Source: Isoetes taiwanensis (lineage: Eukaryota > Streptophyta > Lycopodiopsida > Isoetales > Isoetaceae). From it: DNA of 64,000 nt. The stretch covers positions 6,417,821 through 6,481,820 of the forward strand of contig JAJEKV010000057.1 of NCBI GenBank assembly GCA_021234155.1, read 5' to 3'. A program made the position numbers and the translations under genes. How positions within the stretch are numbered: position 1 is the stretch's first letter; every line of letters begins with the position of its first letter. Shown here in pieces: positions 1-12,755 of this stretch. The notes under the pieces are model-generated. The model did no database searches. It was given only the letters and a program-made list of their open reading frames with translations, and had not been told where the DNA came from.

Positions 1-70
1 TGCACTGTTTGATCCTACTAACCCCCTTTTATGTTATTGCGTCAATCCTTCTTCCATTATTTTCAAATTT

Positions 71-224
71 GAATTTCAAATGGCTCGACTTTTTTGGAGA
101 TCCCCAGTATCTAAAGCCCATGTGATTTCAATTGAATAGCTGACAGGGTCGTGCCACTCTACCAGCATTTCGAACAAATTTGGATTTCAAATGACCCGAC
201 TTTTTTGGAGATCCCCAGTATCTA
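71..224. repeat. Direct duplication, 43-bp unit
   Basis: Two copies of a 43-bp unit (71-113 and 182-224) beginning with a GATTTCAAATG-like motif and ending CCCCAGTATCTA differ at only a few positions and lie 111 bp apart. The intervening sequence carries a CTGACAGGGTCGTGCCACTCTACCA-type motif that recurs near 263-281. It is non-coding and looks like a decayed local tandem repeat. Confidence 0.75.
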
Positions 225-377
225 GTATAATTGAAAAGCCTCTATAAGTTGAATTTAATATCTGCCACTCTACCAGCTTATTTTTCGAACTTTGATGATA
301 CCTATGGTGATATGATCACAAATTCAAATTCAAAAGGGGAGGGGAGGGGAGGGGCTAGGGAGGGAGGAAGGAAGGGG

Positions 378-690
378 GGCTGATGAGGCTGAGCCTATCT
401 AATAGCCGCCCTTGAATGTTGGATTTTTTTTGTCACCTGTGGGACCATGTAGATATGTCGAAGTTGGCAGGGCAAAACTGCTCTAACAACCCTAACAAGA
501 CCTCCCTTAGCAAAAACTGACGGGCTGAGCCACTAACAGTTTTCGTTCATTTTAGCTTGACATCGGGGTTTAACACCTCAGTGTCGTGTATAGCTGACGA
601 GACTGAGCCACTCTAAGAGCCTTAGTAAAATCAACTAAATTTGGCAAAAGCTGACGAGGCTGAGCCACCCTAACAACCTTAGTAGATATT
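378..690. repeat. Dispersed CTGACGAG-CTGAGCCA motif cluster
   Basis: A motif close to GCTGACGAGGCTGAGCCACC occurs about four times (near 379, 518, 592 and 648), each followed by a short CTAACA/CTAAGA stretch and a CTTAG-like tail. Spacing is irregular. No reading frame is associated with it. It may be a degenerate satellite or the eroded subterminal repeats of a transposon. Confidence 0.6.
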
Positions 691-3600
691 TTGCCACTCA
701 AGAATACGTAATCCTTTACATTCTTAGATAGCCTACTTCAATTCTATTACTTACATATTTATGTATCTTTCATTGAGCCGGTTCTATATTACTAAGGGTG
801 GAATCATCAAGATGTCTCCTTTTCTAGTTCTGCAATTAGCGGTATTTTTCCTTTAGTAAGTTAATATTGAAACCTCATCAATTCAGTAACCATTATACCA
901 TTTATATTCCACAAAATGGGGCCACAGCCATTGGATTACAGTATGTATCAAACTAGTCACAGCAAATTAAGACTTAAAGAAAGATATTAATATATCAACA
1001 ATTTCAAGCCTTCTGCCCGACAACTTACACACCTCCCTGCAGCCTGAAGCATGCAATAAGGCCATAGTGCAGCGTCGAGCAGGGGACCCCTGATCCCTCC
1101 TAACTATTCCCCTAAATCTTTTACTTGATTTTCCTACCTAGGATCATCATAGAAACAAAAGAAACCAAATATAACAAAAAGTGAAGCAACACCACCATCA
1201 CCCCGGGGGATTCACCTTTGATCTGCGTATAACCCAGTTAGGGGTTAGGGGTGTTTTTAGGCACTGATCTAGAGCAATATCTATACACAGAGGGGTCAAA
1301 TTGCCTTTTAAAATATGTATACAAGGGGGGTTTTTTGCTATCCTCCGAACGCAGATGCCATACCCCCTTTATGTATAAGTGCATTGATCCCCAGGCATCA
1401 TCAAACCCACCACACCCCTACTGTTCCTCAAAACATGTCACCTTCGGAACCCGAATGATGCATTGCAGGTGCCATCCATGGGATTGATGTCCCGCATAAC
1501 GTACGAACCACCCCTTTGTTGCATGGCAGGAACATATGTGTGCTGAACTGATACCTCTGTTTCATTAACCAGTTGAACCTCATGCATTCTTTTAAACAGT
1601 CCCTCTCCTTATCGGCCTATTCCTTATCTTCCTCTTCCTTACTAGTCTTGAAACCTATCCAGCTCCATCCTAAGAATGATTTAAGAATGCAATTATTTCG
1701 AATTCTTAGTTTTGCTTTAAATTGCATTTTCTTTGAATTCCTAGTTTATTTCCTAGTATTTCCACATAACAATATTTCCATTATCCACAAGTATTCAAAT
1801 AGAAAGACTCCAACAAGTCAAGGAACACATGGAACATACATTTGGTTCCAAAAGTAGGCATTTTGACAGTTATGTAGGACAATAACACAATCAAACCTAT
1901 ACCATTGGGTTTCTAGCGCAATTATCTTTATTTGATCCATGAGGGATCTTTGACACCCAAATTGAAGGGTGGGCTGAGGTATTGTTAATAGGTGGAAAAA
2001 ATCATGAACGGGCTATAGTATCTGCTGCATGTTGGGAAGAAGCTGGGCCTGAGTGTCCGCGTGGTAGAGAAGATGTAGAGCTCTGGTTTTAGTACTAAGT
2101 TAGTTAATGCTTCCCTCTCCCTTGAATTTGGGTGTGGGGCAAATATTTCCTATCTAGCCTTTTGAGGGGCTTATAAATAAGGTTGTATACAATACTTATT
2201 ATATAATAAAATATCCTACCTTCAACGAAAAAAAAACCTATACCATCAATAAAAACGTAATATAAAATGGCTATTGTATAATGTACGATGACATATACAA
2301 CATATAGTGAATAAGAGCAAGGGTAGCAACTTAAGAGCACTATTGCGGTTGTGCGTGTGCTCATCTATTAAGTTTTTGACCAAAAATCTCATGCTTGTGG
2401 AGAGATTGTATACTCCATAACACATTTAACTTGCGTTGTGCACTTTCTTAAAAACGCATCTTCATGGAGAGATTGCATAGCCCATAATACTATTATACCA
2501 ATGGCACCAAGTGCACTACACAAGTCTGAACGTTATGAGATTTGTTGCCTCTAGCATTCGCATTGGGGCAATCCGTAGTGCCTTTGCAACCCCCTTCTTT
2601 TTTCTAAAGGTTAAGGCAAGAGTCAAAATTCAAATGCTGCTGAAGTGTTGGGGTTTGAGAGAGCAAGGTGTTTGACATTTTACCTCGGAACATTGTATTT
2701 TAAGATTTTCTTTTCTTTGCTTTGTTCACCCTAGATTCAACTGATAACCATCGCGGATTTGGCCTAACCTGCTTGAAAAGGTACATTTTCTCTTTCCAGA
2801 ATTTTATTCATACGATAGCAATATTGTGGACTATTGTCTCCTAGTTACGGACGTCTTCTTCCTCACGACTATCAGCTCGCGTTGATTATTTAAGTGAGTT
2901 TCAAATTCGCCTCCATTTGTATGCTACGATTTCAATTTGACACATGCTTCGTAAATTCATCATGCATTCGACAATGTGCATAGTTAAGAAAGAATTATCA
3001 TTAGTCTCAAGTACTAATGAAGGTATTTATAGCTGACAAATACTGTTGTAGAAGCAATGCACTTGATGGCCATAGAGCTGCTGATTTTTTGTCCTTTGGC
3101 ACAAAGAAATAAGTTATTTCCTTTTAAAATTCAATATATAGAAATGATAAATGTGAACAAAATTTTGATCACAACCTATTCATGCCAACAAAGTGAAATA
3201 CAAATATCATCTGGACTTCGAATTGGCAGAGTCCTGAATCATTACAGATGAAATGCGATAGTCATGTTTAGTTATATTTTTCTAAGCATGATAATAAACC
3301 CAATTAACTGATTTGGTTGGCATGATGTGAATGTGCAGGTATGTCAAAGATCTTATCGAGTTTAGGGCTCTACATTATGCTTCTACGACTTCCAACACAG
3401 ACGACTAAATCTATATGCAAACTCAGTTCCGCTAAATTTGTATTCATATAAGTGTGTAAGTTAGTTCCACTATCTTATTAAGTACATACAGTAGGTGCTA
3501 GAAGGCGTACAAAGGACTATTCCCGGTAGGAATTCTTTTTTGATTTTTAATAAACCCCTAGGTGTGATTGTGAGTTGTTTTTTGGCATGCAATGCCAAAT

Positions 3601-5969
3601 AAGATAGTTTTGTCCTTATAGATTCATATTCAGGTAGCATCATCGTGCAGAATCATATTGGTGTCTGCACCTCTTGTTTTACAGAGGCTTTTCCCATTGT
3701 TATCCACCCATAAATGTGGCTAGTAGGAGTTCTTATTCCCCAAGCTATTTATGCCTCCTGTTTTGTAGGCTTACAATGGTAATTATAATTTTTCTGCTTT
3801 GTGTTATTGTTGCAAAATATAAAGTCTTTATTTTATAACTTTACAACATGTCTAAAGGTTGTCTTCACTTATGAAATTGCCTTGTGGTCTAAAGGTTGAC
3901 TTATCACTTATGAAAGAGCCTAGGAAAGTGAGATGTTCTACTTTGGCCTTTGCAGCAGCACCCATTTCCTTGGGGAAAAATATGTCATTTCATGCACCTT
4001 TATACTTTTCCTCTGCAATCCTTAGTAATGGTACAGAATACTCTCCAAAGCCATTATGATGAATTTATTAACTATTATATTGTAATTGGTATCAACTCTC
4101 CTCTTCCTTCCTCTCCTAGTTAATAATGTTTCTATGAAGTAACCATCTTATGGACCTGATGGTCTAATAAAGACGTAGTAAAGCCCTTCAGTTCACTTCA
4201 CTTTTCCAAAAAATTTACTTCACCTCAGGTTCGTAGGAGATCATGGCTATTTCATTTCATTTCGAATGCCAAAACTTTGCAAACACTGCTAGTTAGTCGG
4301 TATAGTTTTGCCAATTAAAAATCTCTGAAGTTGATAAACATTTTCCTGTCACCCCACAGAATGGCCAGATATAAGAGTAAGCCCTCTATTTTGCAGTATG
4401 GCACCTTGGATAATAATGTGGAGTTGAAAGGGGAATAATTACCAAGGCAGGTATGGGACATGTCTGAGTTTCATTATTAGCAAGGAATACCATCGGTTGC
4501 CAACTGTTTACTTTACTGTGTGACATCCTCCGGTGTGAACCAACATTGCTATCAGTGAGGTCAGTTGTGATAAATGATTTCCTGCCAATGCAAAGCAGAC
4601 TTATGCATGCATCTGGAATGTGATCCTTTTCACTTCATAAATTGTTTTCTTCCCTGAACAAACTAGAAGTAGTACGTTCGCAGCTTTTTTCGGTTGAGAT
4701 ACTTTCAATATCACGACACATAAATACAAGATAAGCTTTCGAATGAGCAACATTTTTAGTTTTATGCCTCCTGTTGCTCTAGATTTTTAGCTGCAAATGA
4801 TAATCTGTTCAAAGTGCGACTACTTCTAAAATTTCTAAGTAATTATGAATATATCCTCTATCGAGCATGCTTCTTTTTGACATCATATTATTTATCTTTT
4901 GAGTGCTTAAAGTCTTTCAGAATACCATAAGCCAGGGGCTGGAACCTATGTACAGTGAAGATATTTGACTGTGAACAACTCCCTCAGCTCTCTGAGGCCA
5001 CGCAAAGAAATATTGTCTTTGCATTTGTGGTTGGCCGGACGCATGCATGAGGTATCTACGGTGGTGCCATGATTAAAAAAGGCAATTTCAGCAGCATTAG
5101 GTTCTCGTCTCCTTAGTCACATTATCTTGTTAGGAATATGAAAGCTAAACAAGGAAAATGAGAAAACACAAGACTTTTCCCACAAGACACTTCAATTCAT
5201 TCAATATGAGATACCAAAGATGCATAAGGCTAGAGATGGACAAGCTGGATGCACAAGGCTAGAGATGTGTGCATTCAGCTGCATTGAAATGCAGGAAGAT
5301 GATGGGATGTGATTAAAACTGATAAAAACTCTCATCTTGTGAGATCCTACTTATATTGATTGGTTTTATTAGAAGGAAGAAAACACAGATGATTTGATCA
5401 ACAGTAGAAGGGAAGATTAGCTGTTGACTGTTATAGTATGCCTTGTACTATTGACAATGTCCTGCTGAGGATGTCAAAAGTTGGTATTCGCTGGTCTAGC
5501 GAGTATGAAATGAGAGAAAGAGTAAGTGAAAAGAATGAGATTTGTCCACTGTTTTAGCATAGTACTATGTTATATAGCAGAAGAAAGATAATAACGATTC
5601 CTTTGACCTGCCATTGGTGTGTCGTTGTGGCTATGCAAATATGATTGTGATAAATCCGTTAATAAGTAATATGGCCTAAAGGATAAGTGAAAATGCTAAG
5701 ATAGATAACAAAGGGCCAGTTGTATTGGTCCATGTTGTCTTATGTTTGTTATTGAAAATAATGGGGTCCCTTTTTCCTGAAAATTTCCCTGTTTCCAAGG
5801 GACTTCGTCCACCATGCTATAAAAAGGAATGTTGGAAAGGCATAATTTCTATTCTCAATCTGGTCCAGGATTGCAAGATTGAATACCAAGAATGCAGAAC
5901 AGCAACATGAAGCTAGGATCATATTGGAAGCTGAGCCCCAAAAGAGGCAAGATTAAGAGACAAATTTTC
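691..5969. other. Spacer without a supportable gene
   Basis: AT-rich sequence with only short open frames that show no recognisable domain, biased codon use or convincing splice sites. Near 2377-2500 a unit with GGAGAGATTG and CCATAA occurs twice in diverged form. I see no tRNA, rRNA or conserved exon here. A lowly conserved gene with many introns cannot be excluded. Confidence 0.5.
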
Positions 5970-6159
5970 TCGCAGTTGATCTGGGCATGCATACATTTCT
6001 GCTGCAAATAATCAAGCATATAAAACCCTTACATGTTGAAGGATCATTTAGATGATCCAACTGTCTCGCAGTTGATCTGGGCATGCACACGTTTCTGCTG
6101 CAAATAATGAAGCATATAATACGCTTACACATTGAAGGATCATTTAGATGATCCAACTG
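5970..6159. repeat. Tandem duplication, 95-bp unit, two copies
   Basis: Unit 1 (5970-6064) and unit 2 (6065-6159) both start CTCGCAGTTGATCTGGGC and end GGATCATTTAGATGATCCAA; they differ at about ten positions. The 3' part of each unit contains the short palindrome GGATCATTTAGATGATCC. No coding function is apparent. Confidence 0.9.
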
Positions 6160-7480
6160 TATGGTAGTCTCAAGGGATTTGCTACGATGGTCTTCTGTAA
6201 TCTCACGGTTTCAAGAGATTGCAGGCTCTTCTTTCTGCTCAATCTAATATGTAATTCCACATTTTGTTTGTTTTCAAACGTCTGTTCCTTCACCATCTAA
6301 TATTCTAAAAGCATTGGATGGGAATTTTTTGTGTTTTTCATTCTTGTCAATTTCAGAATCATTCTCATGGCCTCCTTTGATCTTCATGGATGTTAAAATT
6401 TTCTATTATAATCTCGTGGATGCTCAACGTGCATGCTTAGGCGGAATGATCAGGTTCAGAAAGGATTTACTTCTTGCATGTCAAAGATGGTCTGGCTGGT
6501 TACTAGAATATTGTAAACAAATAAAATGCGTTTCAAAGCAATAACAACAAGATCGCACAAGTTTGAAGAGTGGGACAAGTTTAAAAGGATTTACAACAAG
6601 ATGGAAGAATTGGAAGAGCAAAACCGCACTAGAACTCTATAGAAAGGAAGAAAATGCATTTCAAAGCGATAATAACAAGATTTGAAGAGCAAAAACGCAT
6701 CTTCCCCAAGAGAAAAAACATTAAACAAGCAGTAATGACAAGAAGAAAATGTTCTCTGTTCCCAAAATCTTCTGCTCATAACCACAACGAGTTCATATTT
6801 TACTGCACCAAAAAAGGAATTTAAGCGAAAAAGAGCAATATATCCATTTTGGGCAAAATAGCAGACATATTTCATAAAATCTTAGATTAAATCACAACAA
6901 GAACATATTTCACGTCCGAGATAAGAACGTAATCCACTGCACCAAAACAGTTAGCTTTGCTTTACAAGGGAAAGCTTGAAATAGATAAAGAATATAAGTG
7001 AACAACAACTAGTTATGGACAAATTCACTAAAACTCCGCAAGAAGCGTCGACTTTCTGATAATTCTCAATACAACGACAACATTACTGTTTTGACCAAAG
7101 TTCAGACAGATCTGGAAAAAGGGAGACAAAACAGGGTCAAAAGAATCAAATGTATACACACAACAAACTAGTTAATCGCATCCAAATGTCCGCTCTGACA
7201 AGTGCCAAGCATTAAAAACAGCTAGTTCACTCCATAATTTGCTTCACAACAAAAAGCTTCGACATAAGCTAATTAATAGACAAATTCACGAAAAACTGGG
7301 CAAAAAGCGTAGATTTTTTCATAAATTCTCAATACAACGACAACGGTATTAGTCCGAGCAAAGAAATCTGTCAAATATAAATAGAAAGTTTACAGATTTG
7401 CAAAGACAATGAAAATGCATCCACATAAACTATAAACTAGTTAGAAACTTCGCTTGTTCGCTCCGACAAGCGCGAATCCG
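6160..7480. repeat. Spacer with two diverged direct duplications
   Basis: Around 6528-6570 and 6653-6695 a segment with TTTCAAAGC, ATAACAAGAT and TTTGAAGAG is repeated about 125 bp apart. Around 7018-7087 and 7278-7347 another unit with GACAAATTCAC, AAAACT and TTCTCAATACAACGACAAC recurs about 260 bp apart, and the following CCGCTCTGACAAG / CGCTCCGACAAG segments (7190, 7460) keep the same register. These read as old tandem duplications in non-coding DNA. Confidence 0.65.
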
Positions 7481-8900
7481 ACAAAGCAAATAGATGGAAG
7501 TTCAAGTTTGTCTTTGTTTCCAAAGTGTCACATTTTCAACGCGGAAATATGGACAGCGTGGCATCTGAGTCCATATTATGACCAGATTTTGATCTTATTG
7601 CTTAAAAAAACGCGCATAGTTTTACCCACAGCATATTCTTTTTGCTCTAGGTGGCATAGCACGTCATATGCATTTTCTAGTCATAACACCTCAATTCCGA
7701 GGCCATTAGGGATGGCCGCATGATCTTTTTTTTTGCCTTCAACGGCAAATTTTGATGCAAAAAATGGAGATGGAGGCCTCCATCTTGAAGTCGGAGGCCA
7801 GTTTTCAATCATTCACTCTGACAGGGGGAGCATCCACAAAAACTAGTTCAATCTGATGGTCCCCCTTTCTTCTTATGCTCTTCCCCCTTTATTCTGCCAC
7901 TCTTCACTCTCTGGTATCCGCTCTCGTATCAAATTGAGATACGGAGGTGGAGGCAACAAAGATTGCATGTGGCCACCCCTATTGGTTCCCATGAACCAAT
8001 TTGCCATCTTATCCTTAGCCCGAACACAAATTCCACTAACTCCGTTGTCTGTGTGGCAAGAACTAATGTGCTATCGCCAACAAAATAAGGCTTCATTCCT
8101 AGGATGTGTCCTACAACACACATATTCGGCCAAAGTGAAGTGGAGTTCTCATTGAACTTGAAGTTGCTGAATACAGTACCCCAATATGATAGGAAAAAAG
8201 GACTGAAATTATTGTCCCAAAAACATGCTCCGACATAGACAATCATCGAGAGCATAGAATATTATAGCATCATATAGTCCTACGTGAACAATTGAATTGG
8301 TTACTGAGTTGCTTTCCAATATCAAGGACCAACCGTAATAGACGACCTCGACTCCATGCTAAAACAAGATCTGCTGAAGAATCCGATAGATCTATTATGA
8401 ACCTAGAATGCCGCTAACTCCAGACCAACCTGCAAAAATTGAGACAGCCACACGTTAGGTGGTTAGGTGTCCTTAGTAGGGACAAAATATACTAATGATA
8501 CACAGCTGAAATAGATAAAAGGGGAGGACCGGAGGTCGCAAGACCATGCCGGATTGAAAAACGGGAAAGGAGAAAACCAGTCAACCAATTTGGTGCAAAC
8601 TGTATAGAGATGCATGGGAGACCACCAAATGGTACTGCCTCGGAGGCTACGTTGCCACGCCGAGAGAAAGAAAAAAGGTCAAATATCCTTAGAAGTCACA
8701 AGACTTCGCTAGAGATACAAAGCACAACATACCACTATTGAAAGCTCTAGGCAAAGAAAAACTATTATAGGGAGGGTGAGGTGGGAGACTGGATGAATAA
8801 GTGCAAGTCCAACAGCAGTTCAAGAGAACGCCGATGAAAAGGCTAGAGAGAAGCATGAACCTATAAATAGAGGAAAACTGAAGAGGGAAGGTGGAAAGAC
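7481..8900. other. Unassigned region upstream of DIRS remnant
   Basis: A minus-strand open frame of 108 codons (8255-7929) and a shorter one near 8922-8689 have no domain that I recognise. Part of the first (about 8094-8135) is duplicated at 8949-8990 next to the DIRS recombinase, so the stretch may belong to the terminal part of the DIRS element or to another decayed element. No gene is claimed. Confidence 0.35.
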
Positions 8901-8902
8901 TT

Positions 8903-8965
8903 CCCCATCCTAGAAATACCATGGTTCTATATGCTAATGCAATAGAACCATGGCATTCCTAGGAT
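8903..8965. repeat. Near-perfect palindrome (hairpin)
   Basis: The arms CCCATCCTAG..TACCATGGTTCTAT and ATAGAACCATGGCA..CCTAGGATGGG are reverse complements with a few mismatches around an 11-base loop (ATGCTAATGCA). It sits just beyond the C-terminal end of the DIRS tyrosine recombinase. It could form a cruciform and could be part of the DIRS terminal structure, but a matching partner at the other DIRS end was not found. Confidence 0.75.
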
Positions 8966-8989
8966 GGGTCCTACGACACACATATTCGA

Positions 8990-9968
8990 CCGACAGAATA
9001 GGAACCTACCTCAAAGACCAAGATTGCGTGATACCATGAGACAACCTTGGATGTCAGGACGAATGTAGTGCGAGTGGGAAGATACCGAGTGCCATCGCCT
9101 ATGAGAGCGAACAACCTCTGAAGGGATAGATGCAGCTGCAGCAGCTGTGGCACCACCACGTCGACCTACATGGGTGCCAAGACTATGGGGATCCAAGCCG
9201 ATGAGGCTTACGGACTCAAACCATCAGGAGCGGGCAGTGGAATAAGATAATGGGTGAGGAGATGACAAACATGAGCGGAAAAGATGGATCATTAATGCCC
9301 CCCCACAGATGGATCAATAGTACGAAAGCAACAACTAATTAGCAAACGCTGCAATAGCGCAACTGGACAGAAGGGAGAGGAAGTACGGGCAATTACGACT
9401 TCCTGACCTCTAGTAGCTTGATCACATTTAGATTTCCGAATGGTTAAATGGACATGGTCAGGAAAAAAGGTGAGATCACGCCAATTTAAGTGAAGGGCCT
9501 CAGAAATACGAAGAAAACTCGCAAAGCAAATTGTGACCAGAGAGGCTTTCATGAGGCTACGCCAATCGGCATGCGGATGGGCAAGCAATGTGATGATTTG
9601 GCGAACATGGGATGCTGCAAGAGGTAAGTGAGACTATGTGGTTGACTGCGTGCATGGTGCTGTTTGGCGGGCTAACATAGAAAGCGGGGTTGCACAAGGG
9701 GAAGGAACATTGATCAGGTTGTGAAAGAATGCAATATGCAGCGGCAACTCCCACCGAGGCTGAGCTATGTCGACTAGAGACTAAGGTGGAAAGAAAGGCA
9801 GCCACATGCAAGGAGGACGCTGGCAAAATTGGAACCCCATGAGACACACACCACCCCCGAAACTGCAGCCAGGCAAAGAAGTAACTTAACAAAGTAGAAG
9901 TAGCACGAGACTGAAGGATAGAGACCAAGACCAAGCCCATAAAGGATGAAGAGGACTGATCGTAACAT
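8990..9968 (-). pseudogene. DIRS tyrosine recombinase (broken)
   Basis: This would recombine the element's circular DNA intermediate into the genome using a catalytic tyrosine. An N-terminal core-binding (SAM-like) segment reads near 9930-9740 (motif LLSYFFAWLQFRGW). The catalytic domain follows in other frames: the first arginine box LRISEALHLNWRDL (about 9520-9480), the H-x-x-R box THVGRRGGATAAAAA (about 9178-9130), then RSHRRWHS and the tyrosine box HYIRPDI (about 9070-9050). So R, H, R, W and Y positions are all still readable. Frameshifts near 9590-9690 and a stop near 9292 break it. The GGAT motif after the H-x-x-R box is typical of DIRS and phage-type recombinases. Confidence 0.82.
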
Positions 9969-10215
9969 GGGAAAATATCTGAAAAGCCATCAAAGAAACA
10001 TCAGAAAGATGAATAAGATCGACTCCAAAATGCACAACATGGACTCTTACAAGCATCCAACATTAGCAGATGTGTTTTATACTCCAAAAATAATGTTTTA
10101 TGCTAGAACATATGTCAAAAACTATCGCAACAAACTAAACCAACCATCAGAACCTAACGAAAAACTCCTCCTATAAGATAATATCTATAATGAAGCATCA
10201 ATAAAAATATAAATG

Positions 10216-11222
10216 TCATGAAGATAAATGGTCATTAAGAGAAAAATCACACCGCAGGGCGCATAATGCCACATGGCAGCCGGAGCTAGCAATACAAGAG
10301 GATGTAGAGGGTAGCAGAGCATAGGAGAACTCAGAAAAGAAGAGAGCGTCACGAACAAAAGGCTGCCATGTGGAAGAGTCCTTACCTAATAAAGGCCACC
10401 ACGGGGCAGAGGGCCATGAAAATACAATCAATGTGAGCTTGGCGTGACAAAGGTGAGCATGATGTAACACTTCTGGAACCAAGGCGGGAGAAGGAAAACA
10501 ATAGTTATTGAATAACCGCCAATTATTGGAGAAAGCATCTGGGATGATGCGATAGGGATAAGCATCTGGGGTGATGCGATGGGGATAAGCATCTTTCGTG
10601 TTAAAGATGGGTAGAAGAGCATTGGAGGGACTAGCAAATCGGTCAACATGGTGGGCACCCCACCGCAGCTCCAAGCACTGAAATACTGCAGGAGAAAGGG
10701 AAAACTCATCAAAGCTGCGGACCTTAGATAAGTAATCTGCCCATTCATTTTTAGAACGTGGGATCCATACAGGTTCCAGGCAGATATGATGCTGATAACA
10801 AAAAATGAGAACTTCCAACAATAGAACATGTAACACTGGAGAACGGGAGCCATCATTCTGCAAAAGAAAGAACACGTTCTGGCTGTCACCACGGGCGATT
10901 ACCAAAGAATTGACTAATAAGTCGATACATCTTTGGAGAACTTGAAAGAAGGCAAATAATTCCCGCCAAGTTGAAGACTGGCAGCGTTTTTCCTCAGAGA
11001 AGACTCCAAAAAAGGATAGCATCTCGGAACCAGGCACTAAGAGCCAACCACCCCATCCTTCATCGCTGGCATCAAAACCCAAGGTAGACTTGGCAACAAC
11101 AGGGGGCCATAACGGGGATCTATCAAAGTGAAGAACAACTGTCTGCCATAAGAGGAGTTCTTGACGCGCAAGTGATGACAAGGCAAATGGGATGTCCCAT
11201 AGGTCAGCATTGCGAAGGTCAA
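10216..11222 (-). pseudogene. DIRS RNase H and C-terminal extension
   Basis: RNase H removes the RNA strand during reverse transcription. Visible motifs are GFDASDEGWGGWL (first aspartate), STWRELFAFF (glutamate), IARGDSQNV (aspartate) and PRSKNEWADYLSK (last aspartate), in the DIRS order. After this comes the extension usual in DIRS Pol: WGAHHVDRFAS, PDAF..W, NYCFPSP and W..APWWPLL. One open frame of 321 codons covers most of it. A 27-bp unit is tandemly duplicated near 10534-10590 and gives two DAYP repeats. The strand and position fit RT upstream and recombinase downstream. Confidence 0.82.
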
Positions 11223-11237
11223 GATGAAGGCCGTATG

Positions 11238-12300
11238 TCAGGGCAGCACATAAGTGACTAGGCGCAAATATTGGATGAATCCCAAGAATTGACCAACTCT
11301 ACGAGCAGTGACCTGAGTTGACATAAGAAGATCAGCACAGATGGATAGGACCCTATTCTTTTTTGCAGCCGAGATGCGAAACAACCCCTCATGAGAGTCA
11401 ACAATGAAAGCTAAGAAAGTGTTGCAATGGGGAAAGACGAAAACGACACTTTTTCCAGGCCAAGACGAAGCCAGCCTGCTGCAAATCGGCGATGATATGA
11501 GATTGAAGAGAAATTGGAAATGACTGGCAAAGGAATAAGATGACATCTACATAAGGTAGGCAACGAATGCCTTAGGCACGCCAAAGCCAAACTAATTGTC
11601 TGACGAGTTTGGTAAACACAAAAGGGGCTATAGCTAAATCAAAGGGAAGGACCCTGAAATTAAAGAGCCAAACTAATTGTCTGACGAGTTTGGTAAACAC
11701 AAAAGGGGCCATAGCTAAATCAAAGGGAAGGACCCTAAAATTAAAGAATTGACCGTCTAGCTCGAACCCCAAGAAAGTGCAATGGGGAGGCCAAATGGCA
11801 ATATGATGATAGCCGGCTTTCAGGTCAATTGCAAAGAGGAAGTCATCTTATTCACGTAAATGGGGAAGCAATTCTAAGGACTCATAACGAAAGGAGGGCA
11901 TCAGCAAGAAGGTGTTCAGAACTCGCAGATCTAAGATAAGGCAAAATTTATCAGGACCTTTAGGGACCACCCCCAAGAGGGAACAGAAAAAGGGGCGGAA
12001 AGGGATCAAGGACGCAGCACATGTTTTAAGAGGGTCACCGACAGCAGAGCGGGTAAATTCTATATGGCCGGGAACAGATGAATGGTTGGATGCTAAAAAG
12101 GGAACTGTGGGAGACTCGGAGGACCATGGGAGACGATAACCGAATTGGATCCAACTCAAAACTTATTGTGAAGAGCAGAATGATTGCCAAAATGGTAAGG
12201 CTGCAAGAAGACGACCTAAAACGATAGATGAGGAGGCTAAATCATCGGAGGTAACTGGGTTGATGCCAAGATGAGGGATGATGGAGGAAAAGGGGTATGA
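11238..12300 (-). pseudogene. DIRS reverse transcriptase (broken)
   Basis: The start of the RT domain reads in one frame from about 12300 to 11850 with motifs SWIQFGYRL, GVVPKGPDKFCLILDLR and LLPHLRE. It continues with AIDLKAGYHH and FNFRVLPFDLAMAPFVFTKL (RT motif B-like). The active-site box reads YVDV, so the second aspartate of the usual Y-x-D-D is missing. Stops and frameshifts occur near 12165, 11850, 11570 and 11400. An in-frame 81-bp tandem duplication lies in motif B. Loss of the catalytic aspartate and the duplication both argue that this copy has been inactive for some time. Confidence 0.78.
11586..11747. repeat. 81-bp in-frame tandem duplication inside RT
   Basis: Units 11586-11666 and 11667-11747 are nearly identical, with single-base differences near 11629/11710 and 11655/11736. 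Because 81 is divisible by three the duplicated 27 residues stay in frame, repeating the motif FNFRVLPFDLA..PFVFTKL. This is a late event in a dead copy. Confidence 0.92.
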
Positions 12301-12458
12301 ATGATTTAGCTGTTCATGTTTAGTGCTTTTTTGTTTCTGACATCTCTGGTCATGTTTTTAGAATGTACGCCTAAACAAACTTCCACCAAATGCTCTAAGG
12401 GACCCAATTAGGACAGAAATAGAAGCAACGAAGCATGTCTCATAAACTAGATGCTTAT

Positions 12459-12487
12459 GGGTCTAAGTTAGATATTGGGGTACAAAA
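12459..12487 (+). repeat. Left terminal inverted repeat of the 10.3-kb transposon
   Basis: 29 bp, perfect match to the reverse complement of 22738-22766, preceded by TTAT (12455-12458). A GC-rich subterminal stretch with AGCGCCCGGACGC follows, similar in composition to the right end. Confidence 0.95.
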
Positions 12488-12755
12488 AAGCGCGAGAAGC
12501 GGAAGCGGAGAAAGCACGCTAAGCAGCGCCCGGACGCACCTTTTCGATTTCCGCGCGCCTTTTCGGCGAACAATGATTTTGATTGTTAGAGGTGTAATTA
12601 TTCGCGCCCATTGTTACTAATTGAATTGTACAGGCCAATTTGCTCCTCGATTGCACTTCGATTCCTGCATTTTACAAATTGAATCATCCTCTTCAAGGCG
12701 CTTGCTCCGACCTCTTTGTTTCTTGCTGCTTTTTTTTAAAGTATCTTCTTTTCCC

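Noticed and set aside
1573-1857. 94-codon plus-strand frame
   Set aside because: Low-complexity, serine/leucine-rich, no domain and no support from splice signals or neighbours.
7929-8255. 108-codon minus-strand frame as a gene
   Set aside because: No recognisable domain; part of it is a duplicated segment found beside the DIRS element.
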